64,000 nucleotides of DNA from an uncultured Acinetobacter sp. Its GTDB lineage: Bacteria > Pseudomonadota > Gammaproteobacteria > Pseudomonadales > Moraxellaceae. The notes under the pieces were generated by a model that saw nothing but the letters and a program-made list of their open reading frames with translations, did not search any database and had not been told where the DNA came from. Position numbers and translations under genes: made by a program. The DNA is taken from assembly GCF_947493735.1 (NCBI RefSeq), contig NZ_CANLSL010000008.1, positions 27,695 to 91,694 of the forward strand, given 5' to 3'. Within the stretch, counting starts at the first letter, position 1. Every line of letters starts with the position of its first letter. Shown piece by piece: positions 9,176 to 18,264 of this stretch.

Positions 9176-10198
9176 ATGATTTTAGTGGCTGGAGGTGCTG
9201 GATATATTGGCTCACATACTTGTGTTGAATTAATCAAACACGGCTATGAGATCCTTGTGCTTGATAATTTTTCGAATAGCTCACCAAAAGTTTTTGATCG
9301 TTTAAAGAAAATTACTGGTCAAGATATTCCTTATGTTGATGTGGATATTCGGGATGAAGTCGGTCTTGAGACAGTATTTTCTAAATATAATATTCAGGCT
9401 GTGATTCATTTTGCAGGTCTCAAAGCGGTCGGCGAAAGTATGCTGAATCCTTTGGCTTATTTTGAAAATAACATTTCAGGCACATCGACTTTGCTCAAAG
9501 TGATGAAAAAGTTTGCTGTAAAGCACATGATTTTTAGTTCTTCAGCAACGGTTTATGGTGAGCTCAATCCAAGCCCTTATCAAGAATCAATGCAGACAGG
9601 GATGCCAACGAATAATTATGGTTATACCAAGCTAGTGATTGAACAAATGCTACAAAAGCTTGCTCAGGCGGAGGATGGATGGTCTATTGCCTTGCTTCGT
9701 TATTTTAATCCGATTGGCGCCCATCCAAGTGGTCTGATTGGTGAGCATCCAAAAGGCATACCAAATAATTTATTGCCATTCTTGACGCAAGTTGCGGTTG
9801 GGATTCGTGAGAAACTCAATATTTTTGGTGGTGATTATGATACCGCCGACGGTACAGCTGTCCGTGATTATTTACATGTTGTTGATTTGGCGGTGGCACA
9901 TGTGTTGGCATTGAAAAACCGATTAAATAATACAGGTTGTGATGTTTGGAATGTTGGGACAGGGAATGGCTACTCTGTTTTGGCGATTACAAACACCTTT
10001 GAGCAAGTCAACCAGTTGCAAGTACCATATGAAATTGTTGAGCGCCGAGAAGGTGATTTGGCAAGTTTTTATGCAGACTCATCGAAAATTCAAAATGAAT
10101 TGGGTTGGAGTGTACAGTATCAATTGGATGATATGTTGCGACACAGTTGGAATTGGCAAAAAAACAATCCAAATGGTTATGATGTGTTAGAAAGTTAA
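9176..10198 (+). CDS. galE: UDP-glucose 4-epimerase
   Basis: 340-residue extended SDR epimerase. GGAGYIGSHTCVEL at the N-terminus binds NAD; SSSATVYG carries the catalytic Ser, and the YxxxK pair is Tyr148/Lys152 in NNYGYTK. At the gatekeeper site equal to E. coli Tyr299 there is Phe298 (SFYADSS). A bulky residue there favours UDP-glucose/galactose over N-acetylated sugars, whereas human GALE with Cys accepts both. Acinetobacter annotations often name this gene gne1. It supplies UDP-galactose for the capsule. Confidence 0.9.
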   Translation: MILVAGGAGYIGSHTCVELIKHGYEILVLDNFSNSSPKVFDRLKKITGQDIPYVDVDIRDEVGLETVFSKYNIQAVIHFAGLKAVGESMLNPLAYFENNISGTSTLLKVMKKFAVKHMIFSSSATVYGELNPSPYQESMQTGMPTNNYGYTKLVIEQMLQKLAQAEDGWSIALLRYFNPIGAHPSGLIGEHPKGIPNNLLPFLTQVAVGIREKLNIFGGDYDTADGTAVRDYLHVVDLAVAHVLALKNRLNNTGCDVWNVGTGNGYSVLAITNTFEQVNQLQVPYEIVERREGDLASFYADSSKIQNELGWSVQYQLDDMLRHSWNWQKNNPNGYDVLES

Positions 10199-10216
10199 AT
10201 TTATTTTGATCATCAT

Positions 10217-10241
10217 AGTGTTAAAATACTTCTATAACACT
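10217..10241. promoter_or_regulatory. Inverted repeat AGTGTTA...TAACACT before kpsC
   Basis: In the 57-bp galE-kpsC gap, AGTGTTA (10217-10223) and TAACACT (10235-10241) are perfect arms around an 11-base AT-rich loop, flanked by ATCAT and ATCATG. There is no U-tract. It could be an operator, a processing hairpin or a weak transcription brake between sugar-precursor and export genes. Confidence 0.35.
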
Positions 10242-10255
10242 GATCATGGTTAATT

Positions 10256-12274
10256 ATGCTTGTTACATCCAAAGGTTTGCTTGCAATAAAGGGTTTGTCG
10301 CAACTGGTCGATGAACCCGTACAACACTTTGCCAACTTTAATAATTCTAAGCATCAATGCGTAGCAGGATGGGGACGGAAAAAAAGCTTTTTCCGTGCGC
10401 AGCGTTATGCACAAAAACATCATTTGCAATTGGTCTGTTTAGAAGATGGTTTTATTCGTTCAATGGGCTTGGGTAAGGATAATTATCCTCCATTATCGAT
10501 TGTTTATGATAAAACAGGTATTTATTTTGATGCCACACAGACTTCTGACTTGGAAAGCTTAATTAAAAAATTTGAACATGAAGCAGATAACCTGCGAGCA
10601 AAAAAATTGATAGAAGCCATCATTGATGCGGAAATCAGCAAATATAATTTAAAATTTCAAGAGATAGATCCAAAGCAATTTCAGCCACAAAAAAATATTC
10701 TGGTTGTTGATCAAACGTTTGGGGATCAATCCATCGGCTGTGCAGGTGCAGATCAAACCAGTTTTTATAAAATGCTTGAGATTGCGATCTCTTCTCACCC
10801 TAACGCAAAAATTTGGCTCAAAGTCCATCCTGATGTGGTTGCGGGGAAAGCTAAGGGACATTTTAACCCTATTGATTTGAAAAAATATTCTCAAGTTGAA
10901 TTATTTGCAGATTATGTCAATCCCATTGCACTCATAAAGCAAATGGATGAGGTGTATGTGGTGAGTTCGCAAATGGGCTTTGAGGCATTATTGTGTGGCA
11001 AAAAAGTCCATTGTTTCGGCGTACCTTGGTATGCAGGATGGGGGCTCACTGATGATCAGTACGCACCTTTAGACATTTTAAAAGATCGTCGCAAAGTGCA
11101 ACGCTCGCTTGCGCATTTATTTAGCTGTGCTTATTTGAAGTATGCACGTTATCTTTCGCCTGTAACAGGTGAGCGTTGTGAGTTTGAAGTGCTTCTTGAA
11201 TTGATTAAGGTAAATATTTCAGCGCAAAAACAACTTCCCGATCAGTTGGTTGCTTACGGGTTTTCACGGTGGAAAAAACGCTTCTTGCCACAATATTTGC
11301 AGTTTTCTCATGTGCAACTATCATTTAATACATGGACCAAGCCGAAGTCAAATAAATACGTGGTTGCATGGGGTAAAAAAGCACGCATACTCAAGGATCA
11401 AGATTTTAAACATGTGACGACGGTTGAAGATGGTTTTGTTCGCTCAAGTGGTTTAGGTGCAAATCTGATTCGACCGTACTCTTTGGTTTTTGATGATGTG
11501 GGGATTTATTATGATGCGACCCGACCGTCTCGATTAGAGCAACTGCTTAATGATATTGAGCTTGATCAGCATCAAGTCGAGCGCGCCAAGAAGCTTATTG
11601 AGCAACTCAACCGACTATCAATCAGTAAATATAATATTGGCGAACGAAAAGAATTACTACGTCCACAGCATGAACGTGTGTTACTTGTGACTGGGCAAGT
11701 TGAAGATGATGAATCAATTCGCTTAGGTAGTTTGCAAATCAAAACCAACTTGGCACTGCTAAAACATGTTCGTGAACAGCATCCTGATGCTTATATTATT
11801 TACAAGCCACACCCAGACGTTCATGCAGGGTTGCGACTTGGAAAAATCCAAGATGCCGATCTCGAACGGTATGCTGATGCAGTCGAGCTAGATGCATCGA
11901 TTGTGGAGTGTTTTGGGATCATTGATGAGCTACACACCATCACATCATTGAGTGGTTTTGAAGCCTTACTTCGAGGGAAACAGGTGTATTGCTATGGCAT
12001 GCCATTTTATGCGGGCTGGGGGCTGACAATAGATACTGAACAAATTCAACGTCGCCAACGTCGTCTAAATCTTTTCGAGCTCACCTATGGCGTGTTGGTT
12101 GAATATGCTACGTACAATTTGCCACAGACTGCGCCGTACAAATTAGCAAGAGTTAACTTGGAGGATGTCATTACACAAGTCGTTTCTGAGCGCACTCAAA
12201 ATATTAGTTCTCCAAAACTACAGTCGACTTTTGCCAAAATTCGTGCCAAACTTATATATAGTAAATGTTTGTAA
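10256..12274 (+). CDS. kpsC: Capsule polysaccharide beta-Kdo transferase KpsC
   Basis: 672 residues made of two homologous halves, as in KpsC/LipA. Half one has AGWGRKK, LEDGFIRSMGLG, SIVYDKTGIYFDAT and WYAGWGLT; half two repeats these as AWGKKAR, VEDGFVRSSGLG, SLVFDDVGIYYDAT and FYAGWGLT. In group 2 capsules KpsC carries two retaining beta-Kdo transferase modules that extend the poly-Kdo linker on phosphatidylglycerol before ABC export. Its place with kpsS at the end of the polysaccharide locus implies ABC-dependent export; kpsM/T/D/E are not in the window. Confidence 0.9.
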   Translation: MLVTSKGLLAIKGLSQLVDEPVQHFANFNNSKHQCVAGWGRKKSFFRAQRYAQKHHLQLVCLEDGFIRSMGLGKDNYPPLSIVYDKTGIYFDATQTSDLESLIKKFEHEADNLRAKKLIEAIIDAEISKYNLKFQEIDPKQFQPQKNILVVDQTFGDQSIGCAGADQTSFYKMLEIAISSHPNAKIWLKVHPDVVAGKAKGHFNPIDLKKYSQVELFADYVNPIALIKQMDEVYVVSSQMGFEALLCGKKVHCFGVPWYAGWGLTDDQYAPLDILKDRRKVQRSLAHLFSCAYLKYARYLSPVTGERCEFEVLLELIKVNISAQKQLPDQLVAYGFSRWKKRFLPQYLQFSHVQLSFNTWTKPKSNKYVVAWGKKARILKDQDFKHVTTVEDGFVRSSGLGANLIRPYSLVFDDVGIYYDATRPSRLEQLLNDIELDQHQVERAKKLIEQLNRLSISKYNIGERKELLRPQHERVLLVTGQVEDDESIRLGSLQIKTNLALLKHVREQHPDAYIIYKPHPDVHAGLRLGKIQDADLERYADAVELDASIVECFGIIDELHTITSLSGFEALLRGKQVYCYGMPFYAGWGLTIDTEQIQRRQRRLNLFELTYGVLVEYATYNLPQTAPYKLARVNLEDVITQVVSERTQNISSPKLQSTFAKIRAKLIYSKCL

Positions 12275-12414
12275 GAATTTGTTTACTGTTTTGCGATTTG
12301 AAATCTTGATAAAAAGTAAGCCATTTTAAATGGTTTTATTTTTAATGAGATGGCTTGAAGAGTCAAACAGCTATCGAGTTTTGATTTCGAAAATTTTCTA
12401 AATGAGGGCTCGGT

Positions 12415-13695
12415 ATGTCGTTACATCTTCATCAGTTGATGAAATCTGAACGCCTCATGATCCTTCAGGGGCCAATGGGAAATTATTTTACACAGTTTTG
12501 CCATTGGTTAGAGCGACATCAAAAATATTATTATAAAGTCAATTTTAATGGTGGGGATTGGTTTTTCTCACGTGGACTAAATAATCTTCACTATCGTGGA
12601 CAGCTCGCCGAATTCGAAGATTGGTTAGTGCTGCACATTAAAGATAAGCAAATAGATGCGATGGTATGTTTTGGTGATTGTCGTTTTTATCATCGCATTG
12701 CTAAACGCGTTTCTGAAGAGTTAAATATTGACTTCTTTGTCTTTGAAGAGGGTTATGTTCGACCAAACTATATTACTTTTGAGCATAATGGCGTCAATGA
12801 CTTCTCCGATTTTAAAAAATTTTATGATCGCTCGGATCAAACCATTCCTGATTTACCTCTACCTGATCACCCACAAGAAGTTTATCCAAGTTTTACTTTT
12901 TTGATTCGCTCGGCGGTTTGTTTTTATTTGATGTGGGTGATATGTACTTTTCTCTACCCACATTATCGTCATCACCGAATGATTAGACCTTCTGTTGAGG
13001 TGTTTTATTGGCTCCGGGCTGGAGTACGCAAGCTGATTAATAAACAAGTGGATTCATATAAGTTTCTAAATTTGATTCAGCATCATACCGACCGTTATTT
13101 TACCGTAGCACTACAAGTACACAACGACTCACAAGTGCAAGTGCATAGTGATTATGTCGATGTGCGTGATTTTATTCACGAAGTGGTGATATCTTTTGCA
13201 AAAGAAGCCGATACGTCTCTGCATCTTGTTTTTAAGCATCATCCAATGGATCGTGGTTATAGACATTATGGCCAATTGTTGCGCGAGTTAGCCAGTGAAT
13301 ATGGTCTTGATGGGCGAGTGCATTATATGTGTGATGTGCATTTGCCGACATTGATGAAGCACAGTTTGGGGGTGGTTACCATCAATAGCACGACTGGGAT
13401 TCAGGCTTTACATCATGGCAAACCAGTAATTGCATTAGGGCGTGCGATTTATAATTTACCGAAGTTAACCTTTCAGGGAAGTCTAGATCAGTTTTGGAAA
13501 AACCCAGGTCGTGTCAATCGTTTACATTACCGTCGCTTCCGCTATGCTTTGGTGCATTATTCACAGCTCAATGGTGCGTATTATGGTCGATCGCCATGGA
13601 TGCAAGCCTATGATGAAAAAGGCTTTGATCATCGCTTCAGTCACTTATTAGAGAGCCAAAAGACCAAAGAAAAGTTACGTGTTGTAAAGGATTAA
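12415..13695 (+). CDS. kpsS: Capsule polysaccharide linker initiating Kdo transferase KpsS
   Basis: 426 residues, as in KpsS/LipB of group 2 capsules. Family segments include LQGPMGNYF, the FEEGYVRPNYIT loop, VFKHHPMDRG near the middle and TINSTTGIQALHHGKPVIALG. KpsS adds the first beta-Kdo to phosphatidylglycerol and KpsC extends the chain. A ribosome site AATGAGGG lies just before the ATG. The 140-bp gap after kpsC is AT-rich with no clear terminator, so both are probably co-transcribed. It is the last polysaccharide gene. Confidence 0.88.
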   Translation: MSLHLHQLMKSERLMILQGPMGNYFTQFCHWLERHQKYYYKVNFNGGDWFFSRGLNNLHYRGQLAEFEDWLVLHIKDKQIDAMVCFGDCRFYHRIAKRVSEELNIDFFVFEEGYVRPNYITFEHNGVNDFSDFKKFYDRSDQTIPDLPLPDHPQEVYPSFTFLIRSAVCFYLMWVICTFLYPHYRHHRMIRPSVEVFYWLRAGVRKLINKQVDSYKFLNLIQHHTDRYFTVALQVHNDSQVQVHSDYVDVRDFIHEVVISFAKEADTSLHLVFKHHPMDRGYRHYGQLLRELASEYGLDGRVHYMCDVHLPTLMKHSLGVVTINSTTGIQALHHGKPVIALGRAIYNLPKLTFQGSLDQFWKNPGRVNRLHYRRFRYALVHYSQLNGAYYGRSPWMQAYDEKGFDHRFSHLLESQKTKEKLRVVKD

Positions 13696-13705
13696 TGCAT
13701 TCGAT

Positions 13706-14146
13706 ATGAGTCAATTATTTGAAAGCGTCTTGCATGTGGAAGAAAAACATTTGGATCAATTGGGTCATGTGAATAATGTACAATATGTGACGTGGATGCA
13801 AGATGTTGCCTTAGCACATTCAGAGACTTTAGGTTTGGGCTTGGCTGATTATGTTCGCTTAAATCATGCGATGGTTGCCAGTGAACATCATGTGAAATAC
13901 CGCAAAGCGTGTTTTGCAGGTGATGAGTTGGTACTTCGCACATGGCTGGGCGAGCAACAAGCCTTTTCTTCGATTCGTCATTATCTATTTTACCGAAAAA
14001 GTGATCAATCTATTGTTTTTCAAGCACATACTTTGTGGGGGTGTGTTGAGATATCGACAGGTCGACTGAAACGTTTGTCGCCAACATTTATTCAAGCCTA
14101 CCAACCTTTAGACGCAAGCATCGATCCGTACCTCTTAAATGTGTAA
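13706..14146 (+). CDS. Hotdog-fold acyl-CoA thioesterase
   Basis: 146-residue single hotdog domain of the YbgC/FadM/4-hydroxybenzoyl-CoA thioesterase group. The signature DQLGHVNNVQYVTWMQDVA near residue 15-35 contains the catalytic Asp and the HVNN helix start. It probably hydrolyses an acyl-CoA in the cytoplasm. The gene starts 10 bases after kpsS, so transcription may read in from the capsule operon, but nothing ties it to capsule synthesis. It marks the boundary with the housekeeping region that starts at lepA. Confidence 0.8.
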   Translation: MSQLFESVLHVEEKHLDQLGHVNNVQYVTWMQDVALAHSETLGLGLADYVRLNHAMVASEHHVKYRKACFAGDELVLRTWLGEQQAFSSIRHYLFYRKSDQSIVFQAHTLWGCVEISTGRLKRLSPTFIQAYQPLDASIDPYLLNV

Positions 14147-14210
14147 TCCTTAGAATGTCTGTATCAATCCGCAGGCTTTTTGATTATACTGCTGTCTATT
14201 TTCAACTTCG

Positions 14211-14249
14211 TCAAAACTCACGCTTTTGAGTTTTGAGTTCGTCTTTTTT
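14211..14249 (+). terminator. Intrinsic terminator / attenuator-like hairpin upstream of lepA
   Basis: Perfect 10-bp stem TCAAAACTCA (14211-14220) / TGAGTTTTGA (14227-14236), then GTTCGTC and six T (14244-14249). A second small stem CGTCT/AGACG overlaps the T run. A -10-like TATACT lies upstream at about 14185, so the hairpin would be inside a lepA leader if that promoter is real. Otherwise it ends the capsule-thioesterase transcript. Confidence 0.6.
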
Positions 14250-14281
14250 AGACGTAATTATTTGGATGTTTAAGGTCGTTC

Positions 14282-16102
14282 ATGGCAGCAGTTAAAAAAT
14301 CCACGCCACTCGCTCAAATTCGTAATTTCTCAATTATCGCCCATATCGATCATGGTAAGTCGACCCTTGCCGATCGCTTTATTCAAATGTGTGGCGGTTT
14401 ACAAGATCGTGAAATGCAGGCACAAGTACTTGATTCAATGGATATTGAGCGTGAGCGTGGTATTACCATCAAAGCCGCATCGGTGACCTTGTATTATCAA
14501 CATCCGAATGGTCAAGAATTTCAGCTCAACTTTATTGATACACCGGGACACGTTGATTTTTCATACGAAGTGTCACGCTCGCTCGCAGCTTGTGAAGGTG
14601 CACTTTTGGTTGTCGATGCCGCGCAAGGTGTTGAGGCACAATCGGTTGCAAACTGCTATACAGCAATCGAACAAGATTTAGAAGTTTTACCTGTTTTAAA
14701 TAAAATTGATTTACCGCAAGCTGAGCCTGAGCGGGTAATCAATGAAATCGAAGAAATTATCGGGATTGAAGCGACGACGGCACCAACGTGTTCTGCGAAA
14801 ACTGGATTAGGTGTTGATGGTGTTTTAGAGCGGTTGGTTGAAGTGATTCCTGCGCCTGAAGGCGATCGTGATGCGTCGTTACAGGCGCTGATTGTCGATT
14901 CATGGTTTGATAGCTATCTGGGTGTCGTGTCTTTGGTCCGTATCAAAGAAGGGCGAATCCGTAAAGGCGACAAGATGTTGGTTAAATCCACAGGGCAGGC
15001 TCATGTGGTGACCTCTGTAGGGATGTTTAGTCCTAAACATACCGAAACAGACTTGCTTGAAGCGGGTGAAGTGGGCTTTGTCATTGCGGGGATTAAAGAT
15101 ATTTTTGGTGCGCCAGTCGGTGATACCATTACCTTATCCAATACACCGCAAGTCACGGCTTTACCTGGTTTTAAAAAGGTCAAACCACAGGTGTATGCAG
15201 GATTATTCCCGATTGATTCCAGTGATTTTGAACCGTTCCGTGAAGCGCTACAAAAACTACAAATTAATGATTCGGCATTATTTTTTGAGCCTGAAAGTTC
15301 AGATGCTTTGGGTTTTGGTTTTCGCTGTGGCTTCCTCGGCATGCTACACATGGAGATTGTTCAAGAACGTTTAGAACGTGAATATGATCTTGATCTGATT
15401 ACGTCTGCGCCAACGGTGATCTACGAAGCTGTGACCAAAAAAGGCGAAACGATTTATATCGATAGCCCATCGAAAATGCCTGATGGTTCGACCCTTGAAG
15501 ATTTACGTGAACCGATTGCAGAGTGCCATATCCTGACCCCTCAAGAGTATTTGGGCAATGTTATGACCTTGTGTAATGAGCGTCGTGGCATTCAAAAGGA
15601 TATGAAGTTTTTGGGTGCACAAGTGTCGATTACCTTTGAAATTCCGATGGCGGAAGTGGTGATGGATTTCTTCGACCGTTTGAAATCCTGCTCTCGTGGT
15701 TTTGCGTCGCTCGATTATAATTTCGTGCGTTTTGAAAGCTCGAGCTTGGTCAAAGTTGATGTGCTGATCAATGGTGAAAAAGTCGATGCCTTGGCAATGA
15801 TTTGTCATCGTGATGATGCACGCCATCGTGGTATTGCATTGGTTGAGAAAATGAAAGACCTGATACCACGTCAGATGTTTGATGTGGCGATTCAAGCAGC
15901 GATTGGCTCACAGATTGTGGCACGTTCTACCGTCAAAGCGATGCGTAAAAACGTTTTGGCAAAATGTTATGGCGGTGACGTCAGTCGTAAGAAAAAATTG
16001 CTTTCTAAACAAAAAGAAGGCAAAAAACGTATGAAGCAAGTCGGCAGTGTGGAGATTCCACAAGAAGCCTTCTTAGCCGTTCTCCAAGTGGATAAAAAAT
16101 AA
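14282..16102 (+). CDS. lepA: Elongation factor 4 (ribosome back-translocase)
   Basis: 606 residues. The N-terminal GTPase domain shows [13 protein letters not shown] (P-loop), [10 protein letters not shown] (switch I), DTPGHVDF (G3) and NKIDLP (G4). EF-G-like domains II, III and V follow and then the LepA-specific C-terminal domain ending [16 protein letters not shown]. LepA rescues stalled or mistranslocated ribosomes and aids 30S assembly. The start has a short Acinetobacter-type extension, [12 protein letters not shown]. It lies 8 bases before lepB, the classic lepA-lepB operon. Confidence 0.97.
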   Translation: MAAVKKSTPLAQIRNFSIIAHIDHGKSTLADRFIQMCGGLQDREMQAQVLDSMDIERERGITIKAASVTLYYQHPNGQEFQLNFIDTPGHVDFSYEVSRSLAACEGALLVVDAAQGVEAQSVANCYTAIEQDLEVLPVLNKIDLPQAEPERVINEIEEIIGIEATTAPTCSAKTGLGVDGVLERLVEVIPAPEGDRDASLQALIVDSWFDSYLGVVSLVRIKEGRIRKGDKMLVKSTGQAHVVTSVGMFSPKHTETDLLEAGEVGFVIAGIKDIFGAPVGDTITLSNTPQVTALPGFKKVKPQVYAGLFPIDSSDFEPFREALQKLQINDSALFFEPESSDALGFGFRCGFLGMLHMEIVQERLEREYDLDLITSAPTVIYEAVTKKGETIYIDSPSKMPDGSTLEDLREPIAECHILTPQEYLGNVMTLCNERRGIQKDMKFLGAQVSITFEIPMAEVVMDFFDRLKSCSRGFASLDYNFVRFESSSLVKVDVLINGEKVDALAMICHRDDARHRGIALVEKMKDLIPRQMFDVAIQAAIGSQIVARSTVKAMRKNVLAKCYGGDVSRKKKLLSKQKEGKKRMKQVGSVEIPQEAFLAVLQVDKK

Positions 16103-16110
16103 GGTGCGGT

Positions 16111-17166
16111 ATGGATTTTGATTTTAACTGGATATTGGTTCCTGCAACGCTGATCTTTTTCGGTATTTGGTTGTTGGACAAGTTGGTATTTAAGCAATAT
16201 CAACAGTTGAAAGACAAGAAACAGGCTGCATTGGAGGCGGATCAGAACATCCAGCAGCAACAACAGCATTTTGAACAAGTCAAATCGAAATATCCACAGT
16301 TGGCTTTGTCAGAGTCTGTCACCAACCCTGATGATCCTGTCGATGTGACGCAAGCACGTGACCAACTCAGTCAAGCCAAAGGCGATGCGGTACGTGCGCA
16401 TGCCACGCATGATGCGCACAAAGTTAATCCAATCATTAATTGGGCGTATGACTTTTGGCCGGTATTAGCAGTGGTTTTGGTGGTGCGTTCGTTTTTGTTT
16501 GAGCCGTTTAATATTCCATCTGAGTCGATGAATCCAACTTTGGAAACAGGCGATTTTATTCTCGTGAATAAGTTTGCTTATGGTGTGCGCTTGCCACTAA
16601 TTAATACGAAAATTATTGATACAGGTGCGCCAGAGCATGGCGATGTGGCGGTGTTCCGTTATCCAGTTGATCCAAGTATCAGTTATATTAAACGTATTAT
16701 TGGCTTACCTGGTGACACGATTTCTTATCAAAATGGTGAGTTATTCATTAATGGTGAAAAGCAGTTTTCCCAAAAAGGTAATGAAGTCAATTTGCCTGTA
16801 CATTATCAAGATGCATCGGGACAACAACAAAAAATCATCGTAGATGCACAGCAATGGGTGGTGAATATTGCATCCCATCGATTTATCACACAATATATCA
16901 AGGCAACACAATCAGATGGCATTGCTCAGCAATTCATTCAGCAATACCAACAAAAAGCACCGCTATCACTTGAGCAAAATTGGGAAGTGACTGTACCAGA
17001 AGGTGAGTATTTTACGATGGGTGATAATCGTGATCAAAGTGCAGACAGTCGCTATTGGGGATTTGTTCCAGAAGCAAACTTAACGGGGAAAGCGACCTAT
17101 GTGTGGATGCATAAAGCACCGGGATTAAATTTACCGAGCTTTAAGCGCAATGGCAGTATTCCATAA
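16111..17166 (+). CDS. lepB: Signal peptidase I
   Basis: 351 residues. A first membrane helix (about residues 7-23) is followed by a coiled, Q-rich cytoplasmic stretch, a second helix near residues 110-130, and the periplasmic S26 catalytic domain. Ser139 in NIPSESMNP and Lys194 in YIKRIIGLPGD form the Ser/Lys dyad; GDNRDQSADSRYWGFV is the conserved box E. It cleaves signal peptides of Sec and Tat substrates. An insertion of about 50 residues after the Lys motif makes it slightly longer than E. coli LepB (324). Confidence 0.95.
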   Translation: MDFDFNWILVPATLIFFGIWLLDKLVFKQYQQLKDKKQAALEADQNIQQQQQHFEQVKSKYPQLALSESVTNPDDPVDVTQARDQLSQAKGDAVRAHATHDAHKVNPIINWAYDFWPVLAVVLVVRSFLFEPFNIPSESMNPTLETGDFILVNKFAYGVRLPLINTKIIDTGAPEHGDVAVFRYPVDPSISYIKRIIGLPGDTISYQNGELFINGEKQFSQKGNEVNLPVHYQDASGQQQKIIVDAQQWVVNIASHRFITQYIKATQSDGIAQQFIQQYQQKAPLSLEQNWEVTVPEGEYFTMGDNRDQSADSRYWGFVPEANLTGKATYVWMHKAPGLNLPSFKRNGSIP

Positions 17167-17220
17167 CTATTGCGATAGATCCAAGTATGTGGGTTGAAAA
17201 TAAGGAAAAGAGGTCAATAA

Positions 17221-17594
17221 TGAAAAATCAACGTGGTGCATCATATTTAGGTATTTTCTTTGCCATTATTTTATTTGCTTTGGCAGCGAAAATCGCTGTG
17301 GCTGTTTGGCCAGCGTATTGGGATGATCGCATTATCAATTCTCAAATTGAAGAAGCTTTAGCAACCCTGCCTAAAGACACAACGCAGAATAAATTCAAAC
17401 AAGATTTATCACAACGCTTAGAAATGAATAATATTCGTGACATTAAAGTTGATGATATTTTGCAAGTCACCAATACCGCAGGTCTTGCTGTGAAAAAAGA
17501 CTATGAGGTACGTAAGCCATTTTTGATGAATATGTCATTATTGATGACATTCCAAAAAGATTTTGATCAGAGGTCTGCAAATACAGGTGAATGA
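17221..17594 (+). CDS. DUF4845 small membrane protein between lepB and rnc
   Basis: 124 residues from the ATG at 17221, chosen because AAGGAAAAGAGG lies just upstream; an ATG at 17187 would add 11 residues without a ribosome site. One N-terminal transmembrane helix (YLGIFFAIILFALAAKIAVA) follows MKNQRGAS, with a small extracytoplasmic domain behind. The family is conserved in exactly this lepB-rnc position across gamma- and betaproteobacteria; its function is not established. Its stop overlaps the predicted rnc start. Confidence 0.85.
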
Positions 17595-18264
17595 TCCCCG
17601 ATTAATGTCAAGACTGGGTTATCAGTTTCGGCAGATTGAGTTATTAAAACTGGCGCTGACGCACCGCTCGGTGAGTCAGCGTCATAATTATGAGCGCCTG
17701 GAATTCTTAGGCGATTCCTTGCTTGGGACGATCATTGCACAGTGTTTATACGAGCGATTTCCTAAAGAAAAGGAAGGTAATCTAACTCGGATGAGGGCAA
17801 CATTGGTACGCCAAGAGTCTTTAGCCAAGATTGCGAAGGATTTACAATTGAGTAAGTCATTAGTACTGAGCACTGGCGAGCTGAAATCAGGCGGTCATCA
17901 TCGTGAGTCAATATTGGCAGATGTGGTCGAATCAATCATTGGTGCGATTTATTTAGATTGTCAGCAGTTTGATCAACTACAACAGATCGTATTGCAGTGG
18001 TATGCGCCATATCTTGAGCAGATTCAACCGACGGAACAACTGAAAGATCCAAAGTCACGCTTACAAGAATGGTTGCAAGGGCAAAAATTGCCTTTACCAA
18101 AGTATGACGTGATCGAGATACAAGGCGATGCACCAAATCAGCATTTCACCATTCTCTGTGAAGTTGAAGGAATGGAGAATGTGAAGGGTGAAGGTGCTAG
18201 TCGCCGATTTGCCGAACAAGCCGCAGCTGCGGAGATTTTAAAACGAGTGGAGCAGGCCAAATGA
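17587..18264 (+). CDS. rnc: Ribonuclease III
   Basis: About 225 residues. The catalytic signature ERLEFLGDSLLG and the second acidic motif ADVVESIIGAIYLD form the RNase III domain; the C-terminal double-stranded RNA-binding domain runs from DPKSRLQEWLQG to GASRRFAEQAAAAEIL. It processes rRNA precursors and structured mRNAs. The start is uncertain: GTG at 17587 (AGAGG 12 bases upstream, overlapping the previous stop) or TTG at 17563, which would add 8 residues. The stop overlaps the era start as ATGA. Confidence 0.93.
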   Translation: MNDPRLMSRLGYQFRQIELLKLALTHRSVSQRHNYERLEFLGDSLLGTIIAQCLYERFPKEKEGNLTRMRATLVRQESLAKIAKDLQLSKSLVLSTGELKSGGHHRESILADVVESIIGAIYLDCQQFDQLQQIVLQWYAPYLEQIQPTEQLKDPKSRLQEWLQGQKLPLPKYDVIEIQGDAPNQHFTILCEVEGMENVKGEGASRRFAEQAAAAEILKRVEQAK

